DNA of 17,778 bases from Limiplasma sp045540635 (GCA_045540635.1 JAZQHO010000114.1:1-17778), one strand, 5' to 3'; shown: positions 8,401 through 13,257, numbered from the stretch's first letter. The notes: generated from the letters alone by a model not told the origin. Numbers and translations: made by a program.

Positions 8401-8517
8401 TATGCCCGCCCTGCTGAGGAGGATGCAGCTTCTGCACCTTCTGCTGCGCCCCGCCGCCGTGCAGGCCGCATGGAGCGTTACCACGATACCGGCAACGGTA
8501 CCGATGCCGAGGCTTAA
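2443..8517 (+). CDS. Giant membrane-anchored surface protein: MucBP-like repeats, SH3-like domains, cytoplasmic NPY/NPF tail
   Basis: This 2024-residue protein starts at the ATG at 2443, which follows AAGGAGGAG by 6 bases; an upstream in-frame extension lacks a ribosome site. Residues 1-34 form a signal peptide ending AFA. A ~120-residue N-terminal region follows, then four 75-residue repeats (156-464) with an EP-repeat linker at 381-392. An SH3-like domain lies at about 487-554 and twelve ~72-residue MucBP-like repeats at 557-1437. Three more SH3-like domains follow (about 1441-1511, 1535-1604, 1635-1701), then a Pro/Thr/Ser/Asn linker. The single membrane helix is at 1817-1838, followed by the basic stop-transfer NRKRK. 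The cytoplasmic tail (1839-2024) is Gly/Ser/Pro/Asn-rich with NPY at 1893, 1913 and 1985 and NPF at 1973. MucBP-type repeats in other Firmicutes serve adhesion, and SH3b domains often bind peptidoglycan. A role as a cell-wall-spanning adhesin or sensor is inference. No LPXTG or catalytic domain is seen. Confidence 0.85.
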   Translation: MTNPRTTITKRMFAALLSVLLLLTQAVLPVAAFAQVDVTYLPWLDVGYTDLNGEPFTVTVYPAATGINMDEVVYWAQLPGDVSWETPVTLTAVSQDGSVCLPDGTTTYPAVNATEKDGLSYTGWVEIYNEDLSQLLASYPIYLSTLPLPEEEVEPVFANVNINYVNAATGETLLTDTKSDLAPGEYWFSPDRAGEVAGYELVSTDAQMVTVYADGTTSGDVFFQMQEIAAPVFANVNINYVNAATGEILLTDTKSDLAPGEYWFSPDRAGEVAGYELVSTDAQMVTVYADGTTSGDVYFQMEIPAPVLANVNINYVNAATGEILLSDTKSDLAPGEYWFTPDRAGEVAGYELLSTDAQYAVVYADGTSSGAVYFQMQEIKEPEPEPEPEPEPVYGSITINYVDAATGETLLTDTKSDLTPREYWFTPDRAGEVTGFTPVSTEAQMATVYADGTASGSITFQMQKIELSQPDPDPGVADPDLTQVIGRNGTTNAKGLNMRKTPKKVDGNTIGSISKTGTQVYVYGLVVNDSGEEWYKINYDGTDGYVMAKFVELIANSGEVSVSYATAAGEFASQTVTVTDENNVVSPDASKVPEGYRPVSVEPVTISFDSTGAPVPNQVRFVYDEPEMTGTVTVRYLSGTTVLFEENVSVSESSNVVSADLSKVPAGYTPISAEPVTVTFGDDGSLAPSAVDFTFEAPEMTGTVTVRYLCGDAVLYVEDVGVTESINVVSADLSKVPAGYVAVSTEPVTISFDGNGMPTPAVVDFTFKASENAGTVSVRYLSGETVLHEESVSVSDSSNVVSADLSKVPAGYTAISTEPVTISFDDNGMPTPAEVIFTFEAPEKTGMVTVRYISGETVLYEETVSVSESSNVVNADLSKVPADYTALATDPVTVSFGADGAPSPSVISFLFNAPAPQEKSGKVAVVYMAGRTELANEVVLVTESKNVVSPKMELVPQSYTPINVEPVTIAFDENGHPTPARVEFTFKAPEKTGQVLVSYVTQRGEFYKQTVAVSESNNVIAPDTTKVPAGYTPVSVDPITVRFDDSGAPIPAMVTFVYQAPALSGSVMVQYVNAASGAAFNGEVIAITEGQNTIRPNATMIPAGYTAVNAAPVQVTLAADGVVTPDTVIFTYQAPPITGTVDVLYVTAEQGTFASDTVALVEGENTITPNKNLIPDGYTPVQAEPVIVTLNADGTTKPSSVAFVYQPPAAPVQKASVTFRFVDEAGNELLAAQTVELEDGTHDTAEYAAKLDGYTCKGPSANLIRISGGVAEPAEITFTYAKNKTTATLEIHYLDAIGRELGASPEVVELPVGEHTIQPNSAYIPSGYSLGSGSAQSHKVVVGEDLVARPNSVNFTLVSNSVMGRVTVRYVDVSDMSVIAAEVLTLRPGTHTVTRDDSKVGDAYEPAAAGAESCKVTVSDLGQPDQSVVVFHYQKKQSEVYMGYALVATQTHLRNAYNNKESSIIAILPVNTLVYVNGQTTVDGTGWSSCQIMLGNSQASGVVLTSALKPIDKAQAEAIIEQFNQQQPPIAEQISGYYITLSDNVPMRAQADAQSAAQLWLAKDRVVYVSGMEYRNGTSWYLSDFEGISGFIRYDQLRRMTDAEVEAYLNQQPAEPTPTPGVTPAPYDPYGNSSYGYVNSSSVNFRQEPNGTKIKTLNRYAFCLVLGTREVNGVTWYNVNQNGTVGWIHGDYFHQLNLTELTAFLNSDEYKQGLAANSGTGTGNIGTSNETFNSGVSQPGNISSVEDWNVGTWQNTGVSVQTSYAPFNPISTATPLPSVSPEASNMVTPTPTFAIGTMIPIDYTDESKETPSATAPWGLIAAGVVLIGGAGGVYAYAMNQNRKRKAAAARAAQARRAQAAQGTNARRNGPAPNARPQGTAGQQRPYMVQQPPNPYAQKGSSSPYNGGSSESRNPYSNGTITGSADSPSGYTGGFAPMSSTQPDSSYAAPDFSASRSQPESGQQSSAPVAMGTNPFARPIDQSVENPYARPAEEDAASAPSAAPRRRAGRMERYHDTGNGTDAEA
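2908..3834 (+). repeat. Four tandem 225-258 bp coding repeats (surface protein N-terminal array)
   Basis: Copies begin at 2908, 3136, 3361 and 3619. Each encodes NVNINYVNAATGE, then TDTKSDLAPGEYWF and PDRAGEVAGYEL, ending in YADGTxSGxVxFQM. The first two copies are nearly identical at the DNA level. The third and fourth drift, and the fourth is preceded by a 12-residue Glu-Pro linker at 3583-3618. Recent duplication is the likely origin, and copy number could vary among strains. Confidence 0.9.
4111..6753 (+). repeat. Twelve ~216 bp coding repeats, MucBP-like (surface protein main array)
   Basis: I count twelve units of about 72 residues between residues 557 and 1437. The typical unit is TGTVTVRYLSG, then SESSNVVSADLSKVPAGYT, then EPVTISFDDNGxPTPxxVxFTFEAPEK. 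Units 2-5 (4327-5200) are closest; units 10-12 are the most diverged and look most like classical MucBP domains (VTFRFVDEAGNELL, LEIHYLDAIGREL). A 38-base segment is identical at 4399-4436 and 4831-4868, exactly two units (432 bp) apart. The gradient suggests expansion from the middle of the array. Confidence 0.88.
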
Positions 8518-8549
8518 GCAAGCCAAAGCAGCAAGAAAGAAAACCAAAC

Positions 8550-8573
8550 GGGCAGCCGCCGCAGCGGCTGCCC
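8550..8573 (+). terminator. Hairpin after the surface protein gene, weak terminator candidate
   Basis: A perfect 10-bp stem GGGCAGCCGC / GCGGCTGCCC has a CGCA loop and begins 33 bases after the stop codon. No T run follows on the plus strand (GACCTGTCTG), so termination is likely partial. The T-rich side is on the minus strand, where no gene needs it. The VOC gene downstream has no clear promoter and may depend on read-through. Confidence 0.5.
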
Positions 8574-8609
8574 GACCTGTCTGTACAGAAAGAAACGGAG
8601 GTGCTAAGC

Positions 8610-8966
8610 GTGCATCTGGGAGAGATCTGTCTCCTTACCGGCGATGTGCCCCGGCTGGCGGCGTTCTACAGAGCGCTGCTGAATGCGGGTGGGCAGAGCG
8701 GCGACGAGAGCTTTCAGACCATTGTAAAAAGCGAGCCCATGCTCACCATTCTCTATGAGGCGGGGTTGCCGGAGAATACCCCCCAGCGCACGGCGCTGGC
8801 CTTTACCGTAGAGGATATGGATGCAGCGTACCGGCATGTGCTGGCAGAGCAGTTGCCGGTGCTTCAGCCGCCCATGCGCCAGCCGTGGGGCGCTGTGAAC
8901 ATGATCCTGAAGGATCCGGACGGCAACCGGGTCTATCTGCGGCAGTTTGCCGTCCGAAAGGAGTGA
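8610..8966 (+). CDS. VOC-superfamily (glyoxalase-like) protein
   Basis: This is a 118-residue single-domain protein of the vicinal-oxygen-chelate fold. The opening LGEICLLTGDVPRLAAFYRALLN is the standard first strand and helix. ALAFTVEDMDAAYRHVLAEQ opens the second half, and the closing KDPDGNRVYLRQF is the usual last motif of glyoxalase/bleomycin-resistance/dioxygenase proteins. The conserved metal His residues of true glyoxalase I are not evident, so a catalytic activity cannot be assigned. I prefer the GTG at 8610: GGAGGTG at 8597-8603 would overlap the GTG at 8601 but sits correctly for 8610. It ends 7 bases before the GNAT–nitroreductase gene, so the two are very likely co-translated. 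Ligand binding or detoxification would fit both, as inference. Confidence 0.85.
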   Translation: MHLGEICLLTGDVPRLAAFYRALLNAGGQSGDESFQTIVKSEPMLTILYEAGLPENTPQRTALAFTVEDMDAAYRHVLAEQLPVLQPPMRQPWGAVNMILKDPDGNRVYLRQFAVRKE

Positions 8967-8973
8967 TGATGCC

Positions 8974-10227
8974 ATGATCCGTCAAGCGACCCTGCAGGAT
9001 GTGGATGCGGTAGCCGCCAGCTATGAGCAGCTGCTGCGGCACGAAGCCGCCACCCACAGCTATACCAACTGGAAGCCGGGCATCTATCCCGTCCGGCAGG
9101 ATGCACAGGCAGCAGCCGAAAACGGCACCCTCTACGTGCTGGAGGATGGGGGAAGGGTCTGCGCCAGCATGATCCTCAACCGGCATCAGGCAGAGGCTTA
9201 TGCGGAGATCGACTGGCAGTACCCTGCCCAGCCGGATCAGGTGCTGGTGATCCATACCCTGACCATGGCGCCGGAGATGTCCGGGCGGGGCTACGGCACG
9301 TGCATGGTGCGCTTTGCCATGGAGGAGGCGCTGCGCCGCGGCTGCACCGTTATCCGGCTGGATACCTATGTGGGCAACCTGCCCGCCCAGCGGCTGTACC
9401 GGAAGCTGGGCTTCCGCATCAGCGGGCGCAAGGTGGTCAGCCACCATGGTCTGTTTGAATCGGAGCTTTTTTATCTGGAACGCGACCTGAAAGGTGTGAA
9501 TGTGATGACTGAGACCATCCGGCAGCTGATCGCCCGCAAATCGGTACGTGTGTTTGAGGATAAGCCCATTCCGCAGGAGGGGAAAGAGGCCATCCTCACG
9601 GCGGCGGTCAATGCCCCCACGGCAGGCAACCAGCAGCTGTATACCATTCTGGATATCACCGACCCGGAGCTGAAGAAACAGCTTTCCGAAAGCTGCGACC
9701 ATCAGCCCTTTATCGCCACGGCGCAAATGGTGCTCATTTTTCTGGCGGATTGCCGCAAGTGGTACGATGCCTTTACCGCGGCGGGCTGCACGCCCCGGGA
9801 TCCCGGTGCGGGTGATCTGTTGCTTGCCGTATCCGATGCCAACATCGCAGCCCAGAATGCGGTAACGGCGGCAGAAAGTCTGGGCATCGGCTCCTGCTAT
9901 ATCGGGGATGTGATGGAAAACTGCGAGACCCACCGGCGCATGCTGGGGCTGCCAGCCTATGTGTTCCCGGCGGCAATGCTGGTATTCGGCTACCCCACGC
10001 CCCAGCAGCAGGAGCGGGAAAAGCCCCGCCGCGTTTCCATGAAGCATATCGTGCACGAAAACAGCTACCGCACCATGGATGCGGCAGAGCTGGAGGAAAT
10101 GTTCGCCCCCCGCTGTGGCGAGAAGGGCTTTCAGGCATGGATGCAGGCCTTCTGCCAGCGCAAGTATAACTCGGATTTCTCCCGGGAGATGACCCGGTCT
10201 GTAGAGCGGTATCTGGACGATTTTTGA
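8974..10227 (+). CDS. Fused GNAT acetyltransferase – nitroreductase
   Basis: One 417-residue frame holds two enzymes. Residues 1-177 are a GNAT acetyltransferase: HTLTMAPEMSGRGYGTCMVRFAMEEA holds the acetyl-CoA loop SGRGYG (103-108), and LDTYVGNLPAQRLYRKLGF is motif B. Residues 178-417 are an FMN-dependent nitroreductase of full normal length (240 residues). It shows IARKSVRVFEDKPI (186-199), NAPTAGNQQ, the family pattern SLGIGSCYIGDV and the NfsA-like end region PRRVSMKHIVHENSYR. By family it would reduce nitro groups or quinones with NAD(P)H. The ATG at 8974 has AAAGGAG (8957-8963) upstream. Met178 (9505) also has its own AAAGG at 9490-9494 with 10-base spacing, so a separate nitroreductase may be made as well. 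The frame has no linker domain. A true fusion and a one-base indel are both possible. Confidence 0.88.
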   Translation: MIRQATLQDVDAVAASYEQLLRHEAATHSYTNWKPGIYPVRQDAQAAAENGTLYVLEDGGRVCASMILNRHQAEAYAEIDWQYPAQPDQVLVIHTLTMAPEMSGRGYGTCMVRFAMEEALRRGCTVIRLDTYVGNLPAQRLYRKLGFRISGRKVVSHHGLFESELFYLERDLKGVNVMTETIRQLIARKSVRVFEDKPIPQEGKEAILTAAVNAPTAGNQQLYTILDITDPELKKQLSESCDHQPFIATAQMVLIFLADCRKWYDAFTAAGCTPRDPGAGDLLLAVSDANIAAQNAVTAAESLGIGSCYIGDVMENCETHRRMLGLPAYVFPAAMLVFGYPTPQQQEREKPRRVSMKHIVHENSYRTMDAAELEEMFAPRCGEKGFQAWMQAFCQRKYNSDFSREMTRSVERYLDDF

Positions 10228-10329
10228 TTTTGAGGCCGAAAGCCGGGGCGGGAGGCGGCTTGGGGCAGTGTGCCTGCTTGCCGCACCGACCATCAGCCCT
10301 GTTCCGATCGTTTCTACTCCACAACAGAT

Positions 10330-10366
10330 GCAAGCCGCCCCGCACAAAAAAAGCGGGGCGGCTTGC
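10330..10366. terminator. Strong hairpin between convergent genes
   Basis: A perfect 14-bp stem GCAAGCCGCCCCGC / GCGGGGCGGCTTGC encloses a 9-base A-rich loop. It lies in the 179-base gap between the nitroreductase (plus) and the beta-helix acyltransferase (minus), where a shared terminator is expected. GTTTGC follows on the plus strand, so the T run is weak. A copy of GGCGGCTTG at 10253-10261 could pair with the left arm as an alternative. Nothing else is seen in the gap. Confidence 0.7.
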
Positions 10367-10406
10367 GTTTGCAGACCGCCCCGCCATGGGGTATTGAAGA
10401 AAAGGA

Positions 10407-11066
10407 TCACCACTTGGCAACGATGTCGCCGTTGTTTTTGTGGATGCAGCGCTCCGGCACCACGCCGCGCACGCTGGTAAGGGGGTATACATTGGTCTCC
10501 CGGCCGATCACCGTGCCGGGGTTGAGCACGCTGTTGCAGCCAACCTCCACATAGTCGCCCAGCATAGCGCCCATTTTTTTGAGCCCGGTCTCGATGTAGC
10601 CCTCGCCTGTGCGGATGCGCACCAGCTGCTTGTCGCTCTTCACATTGGAGGTGATGGAGCCTGCGCCCATATGGCTGCGGTAGCCCAGAATGCTGTCGCC
10701 CACATAGTTGTAGTGGGGCACCTGCACATTGTCGAAGAGGATCACGTTTTTCAGCTCGGTGGAATTGCCCACCACGCAGTTTTCGCCGATCAGTGCAGCG
10801 CCACGGATGAAGGCGCAGTGACGCACCTCCGTACCGGCACCGATGATGCAGGGCGCACCCAGATAGGCGGTAGGCGCAACGGTGGCTTTCTTGTGCACCC
10901 ATACACCGGGCAGAGGCTGGTCGTATTCGTCGGCGCTGAGCGTTTCGCCAAGGGAGACGATCAGCGCCTTGATGCCGGCAAGGGCTTCCCACGGGTAGGT
11001 AAAGCCGCGCAGGTAATCGGCGGCTGCGGTATGGTTCAGGTCGTAAAGCTGATGGATGGTATACAT
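10407..11066 (-). CDS. Left-handed beta-helix acyltransferase, GlmU C-domain-like
   Basis: This is a 219-residue protein made almost wholly of hexapeptide repeats ([LIV]Gxxxx), as in VHKKATVAPTAYLGAPCIIGAGTEV and VVGNSTELKN, which form a triangular beta helix and usually trimers. VPHYNYVGDSILGYRSHMGAGSITSNVKSD (116-145) closely parallels the GlmU acetyltransferase site, with His118 at the place of its catalytic His. The GlmU uridylyltransferase domain is absent; a short helical N-terminus (1-55) replaces it. Acetyl transfer to a sugar or sugar phosphate is therefore likely, and sugar-nucleotide synthesis is not. I chose the ATG at 11066 because AAGGAG lies at the right distance upstream; a longer frame to 11144 lacks one and would start upstream of the predicted transcription start. 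It is transcribed from its own promoter at 11133-11161. Confidence 0.85.
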   Translation of the reverse strand: MYTIHQLYDLNHTAAADYLRGFTYPWEALAGIKALIVSLGETLSADEYDQPLPGVWVHKKATVAPTAYLGAPCIIGAGTEVRHCAFIRGAALIGENCVVGNSTELKNVILFDNVQVPHYNYVGDSILGYRSHMGAGSITSNVKSDKQLVRIRTGEGYIETGLKKMGAMLGDYVEVGCNSVLNPGTVIGRETNVYPLTSVRGVVPERCIHKNNGDIVAKW

Positions 11067-11132
11067 GAGAACACTCCTTCCAGATGGAACGGTTTCGCCC
11101 CTCGTGAGGCGTTGCAGGTTTCTCCGCTCGTC

Positions 11133-11161
11133 ATTATACCCCAAGTGGACACATTTGTCAT
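11133..11161 (-). promoter_or_regulatory. Sigma-A promoter of the beta-helix acyltransferase
   Basis: On the minus strand, ATGACA (11161-11156) and a perfect TATAAT (11138-11133) are 17 bases apart. The start site is predicted near 11126, leaving a leader of about 60 bases. Its -35 box lies 2 bases from the -35 box of the opposite promoter. Confidence 0.78.
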
Positions 11162-11163
11162 TA

Positions 11164-11192
11164 TTGACGGATCACATTGGCAGCGTTACAAT
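11164..11192 (+). promoter_or_regulatory. Sigma-A promoter of the amidohydrolase gene
   Basis: TTGACG (11164-11169) and TACAAT (11187-11192) are separated by 17 bases. The start site is predicted near 11199 and the ATG is at 11230. Together with the minus-strand promoter at 11133-11161 it forms a back-to-back divergent pair in which only one polymerase could fit at a time. Confidence 0.78.
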
Positions 11193-11229
11193 CGATAACG
11201 TACCATATTGATATGCAGAAGGTGTTGGA

Positions 11230-12036
11230 ATGATAGATTTTCATACCCATATCTTTCCCGACGGGGTAGCGCCCAGAGCGCTGGAGAGCCTGATGGCGGG
11301 CGCACTGCGGGTGGAGGGCAAGGCCATAGCTCCTGTGACCGACGGTACCCTGCAGGGGCTGCTTTCCGCCATGGCGCTGAACCATGTGGATGTGAGCGTG
11401 GCGCTGCCCATTGCCACCAAGCCCAGCCAGACACCGTCCATCAACCGCTTCGCAGCAGGCGTGCAAAGCCCGGCTGTCCATTCCTTCTACAGCCTGCACC
11501 CCATGCAGGAGGATCGGGAACAGGTGCTGGAGGAGATCGCCCGGATGGGCGGCAAGGGCATCAAGCTGCACCCGGAGTTCCAGTATGCCGATGTGGATGG
11601 CACGGAGATGCTGTCCATTCTCCGAAAAGCAGCGCAGCTCGGGCTGATCGTGGTACTCCACGCCGGCAAGGATATCGGCATGCCGCCACCGGTGCACTGC
11701 ACGCCCCGCATGCTGGCCAATGCCATGGATGCAGCTCCCGGCTGCCGCATCGTGGCGGCGCACATGGGCGGCTGGCGCATGTGGACAGAGGTGGAGGAGT
11801 GCCTTGTTGGCAGAGAGGAGCTGTGGCTGGATACCGCCTTCGTAGCGGATCATATGGATGCAGAGCAGTATCTGCGCATCATCCGGAGCCATGGGGCAGA
11901 ACACATTCTCTTTGGCAGCGACAGCCCGTGGGAAAGCCCATCCCACACGCTGGAGGGGCTCAAGCGCCTTGCCCTTACCGATGCGGAACTGCAAAAGATC
12001 ACCCATGATAACGCCGCTGCGCTTCTGGGGCTTTGA
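11230..12036 (+). CDS. Metal-dependent amidohydrolase (amidohydrolase-2 type)
   Basis: This is a 268-residue TIM-barrel hydrolase or decarboxylase of the amidohydrolase superfamily. It starts with the metal motif DFHTHIFP (His5, His7) and continues with KLHPEFQ (His114), VLHAGKDIG (His144), AAHMGG (His178) and LFGSDSPW (Asp231), the expected order of metal and catalytic residues. The family covers TatD-like nucleases, ACMSD-type decarboxylases and lactonases; the ACMSD/PF04909-like branch fits best, and the substrate is unknown. The ATG at 11230 has AGAAGG (11217-11222). It has its own promoter, and the small membrane protein gene follows 43 bases after its stop. Confidence 0.87.
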   Translation: MIDFHTHIFPDGVAPRALESLMAGALRVEGKAIAPVTDGTLQGLLSAMALNHVDVSVALPIATKPSQTPSINRFAAGVQSPAVHSFYSLHPMQEDREQVLEEIARMGGKGIKLHPEFQYADVDGTEMLSILRKAAQLGLIVVLHAGKDIGMPPPVHCTPRMLANAMDAAPGCRIVAAHMGGWRMWTEVEECLVGREELWLDTAFVADHMDAEQYLRIIRSHGAEHILFGSDSPWESPSHTLEGLKRLALTDAELQKITHDNAAALLGL

Positions 12037-12044
12037 GATAACCG

Positions 12045-12059
12045 CCGGGGCAGCCCCGG
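12045..12059 (+). other. Small hairpin before the membrane protein gene
   Basis: CCGGGG pairs with CCCCGG around CAG, immediately upstream of the ribosome site AAGGAGGGA (12065-12073). It could modulate translation or decay of the downstream gene. It is too short to judge further. Confidence 0.3.
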
Positions 12060-12079
12060 AGACCAAGGAGGGAGTACCT

Positions 12080-12316
12080 GTGGAGCCAACGGAGAAAAAG
12101 CTGGTCATTTGTTTCTTTGCTACCTTTGCGGCGCTGAATCTTCTCGGATACCTTGCCGGGATCGATGCCCTAAAGACCTTTGTGGCCGCCCCCGGCTCCC
12201 GCAGCATCCATTTTGTATCGCTGGCGGTGAGCGTAGCTGCGGCTGCTGTGTACAGCCTTGTTTTGGCCCATGGGGAACAGACTGCACAGAAAAAAGACAG
12301 AAATCAAAAAAAGTAA
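12080..12316 (+). CDS. Small two-helix membrane protein, function unknown
   Basis: This 78-residue protein starts at the GTG at 12080, preceded by AAGGAGGGA. It has an acidic/basic N-terminus (EPTEKK), a hydrophobic helix at about 8-27 (LVICFFATFAALNLLGYLAG), a short loop containing APGSRS, a second helix at about 44-63 (VSLAVSVAAAAVYSLVLAHG) and a very basic end (QKKDRNQKK). That predicts two membrane spans with both ends probably inside the cell. I do not recognise a family. It probably shares the amidohydrolase transcript. No terminator hairpin follows; the A-rich 3' end leads straight into the purC promoter. Confidence 0.72.
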   Translation: MEPTEKKLVICFFATFAALNLLGYLAGIDALKTFVAAPGSRSIHFVSLAVSVAAAAVYSLVLAHGEQTAQKKDRNQKK

Positions 12317-12328
12317 CAGATCTGCACA

Positions 12329-12358
12329 TTGATTTTTTTTACCGCGTTGTGATATGAT
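12329..12358 (+). promoter_or_regulatory. purC promoter, extended -10 type
   Basis: TTGATT (12329-12334) and TATGAT (12353-12358) are 18 bases apart, and TGA directly before the -10 gives the extended TGnTATGAT form. The predicted start is near 12365. No PurR-type operator was recognised. Confidence 0.65.
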
Positions 12359-12364
12359 AAGCAC

Positions 12365-12459
12365 GGTTTTTTTCAAGACAGGTAGGCGCTTGCTGCCCGG
12401 GCTCCGGGAAAAAAACGCCAGACCGTAGACTTCACTGCGACTGAAGGAGTGCTGGTTTT
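12365..12459 (+). promoter_or_regulatory. Structured 5' leader of purC
   Basis: The predicted 95-base leader can fold into an outer helix, GGU-a-GGCG (12381-12388) with CGCC-ag-ACC (12416-12424). It encloses a hairpin CCCGG-GCU-CCGGG (12396-12408). A second small hairpin, CTTCA/TGAAG (12430-12434 with 12442-12446), overlaps the ribosome site AAGGAG (12444-12449). It does not match the ZTP, purine or ykkC-type aptamer patterns that I know. It may be an unrecognised regulatory RNA or merely GC-rich leader sequence. Confidence 0.4.
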
Positions 12460-13143
12460 ATGAAGAAGCTGTACGAAGGCAAGACCAAGGACGTATTCGA
12501 GCTTGAAAACGGCAATGTGCTGCTCAAGTTCAAGGATGACTGCACCGGCAAGGATGGCGTGTTCGATCCCGGCGAAAACACCGTGGGTCTCACCATCGAA
12601 GGCATCGGCAAGGCCAACCTGCAGACCTCTGTGTACTATTTCGAGATGCTTAAGAACGCCGGCATCAAGACTCACTATGTACGCGCCAATGTGGATGATG
12701 CCACCATGGAAGTGCTGCCCGCCACCGTGTTCGGTCACGGTCTGGAGGCCATCTGCCGTCTGGTGGCTACCGGCAGCTTCATCCGCCGCTACGGCGAGTA
12801 TATCGCCGATGGTACTCCCCTGGAGGGCGGCTATGTGGAGTGCACCTTCAAGAACGATGCCAAGGGCGATCCCCTTGTCACCGGCGAAGGTCTGGCCGCT
12901 CTGGGTGTTATGAGCCCCGAGCTGTTCGAGAGCATGAAGAAGCAGACCCTGGCCATCACCAAGATCGTGGCTGACGATCTCAAGACCATCGGTCTGGATC
13001 TGTGGGATATCAAGTTCGAGTTCGGCTACAACAACGGCGAAGTCATCCTCATCGACGAGATCGCTTCCGGTAACATGCGTGTCTACAAGGGCGATACCAT
13101 CGTGGAGCCCGTGGAGCTGACCAAGCTGATCCTGAACCGGTAA
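12460..13143 (+). CDS. purC: SAICAR synthetase (phosphoribosylaminoimidazole-succinocarboxamide synthase)
   Basis: This 227-residue cytosolic enzyme joins aspartate to CAIR with ATP in de novo purine synthesis. It begins with the diagnostic MKKLYEGKTKDVF. The nucleotide-binding region follows (VLLKFKDDCTGKDGVF), then the SAICAR signature CRLVATGSFIRRYG (99-112) and the metal-binding ILIDEIASGNMRVY (196-209; Asp199, Glu200). The length and the TGKDGVFDPGENTVG variant match the compact clostridial form. The ATG at 12460 has AAGGAG 10 bases upstream. It stands alone here, not in a pur cluster. Codon use is strongly biased to C/G-ending optimal codons (AAG, GGC, ATC), which suggests high expression. 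Confidence 0.96.
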   Translation: MKKLYEGKTKDVFELENGNVLLKFKDDCTGKDGVFDPGENTVGLTIEGIGKANLQTSVYYFEMLKNAGIKTHYVRANVDDATMEVLPATVFGHGLEAICRLVATGSFIRRYGEYIADGTPLEGGYVECTFKNDAKGDPLVTGEGLAALGVMSPELFESMKKQTLAITKIVADDLKTIGLDLWDIKFEFGYNNGEVILIDEIASGNMRVYKGDTIVEPVELTKLILNR

Positions 13144-13151
13144 GAAGGAAA

Positions 13152-13241
13152 GCAGGGGCGCTGCCCCTGCACCCCGCCAAAGGGCCTGAGGCCCTTTGGA
13201 AACCCGCTTTCTGCGCCCATTGCATGGGCGCAGGGGGGTGC
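13152..13241. repeat. Palindromic intergenic element of three triloop hairpins
   Basis: Three perfect hairpins follow one another after purC. They are GCAGGGGC-gct-GCCCCTGC (13152-13170), CCAAAGGGCC-tga-GGCCCTTTGG (13177-13199) and CTGCGCCCAT-tgc-ATGGGCGCAG (13211-13233), all with 3-base loops. GCACCCC (13169-13175) can also pair with GGGGTGC (13235-13241) to close the last two into a branched structure. GGGGCGCTGCCCC-type palindromes of this kind recur between genes in many gut Clostridia, so this is probably one copy of a dispersed repeat. No coding frame is credible here. Confidence 0.7.
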
Positions 13242-13257
13242 TTGTCCGGATGTATTG

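Noticed and set aside
4783..8547. A 1254-codon open frame on the minus strand opposite the surface protein
   Set aside because: It is the shadow of a GC-rich repeated gene. Its sequence is low-complexity Gly/His/Ala-rich, it mirrors the sense repeats, and it lacks a ribosome site and any domain.
10228..10406. A small plus-strand gene (short frames from 10268/10270) after the nitroreductase
   Set aside because: No ribosome site, composition driven by the GC-rich hairpin, and the frames run into the antisense of the beta-helix gene.
8803..10992. A 729-codon minus-strand frame across VOC, GNAT–nitroreductase and the beta-helix gene
   Set aside because: It overlaps three well-supported genes in another frame, crosses the terminator hairpin at 10330-10366 and shows no recognisable motif.
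12365..12459. ZTP or purine riboswitch upstream of purC
   Set aside because: The conserved ZTP and purine-aptamer core segments are not present on the plus strand. A faint ZTP-like word order appears only on the wrong strand.
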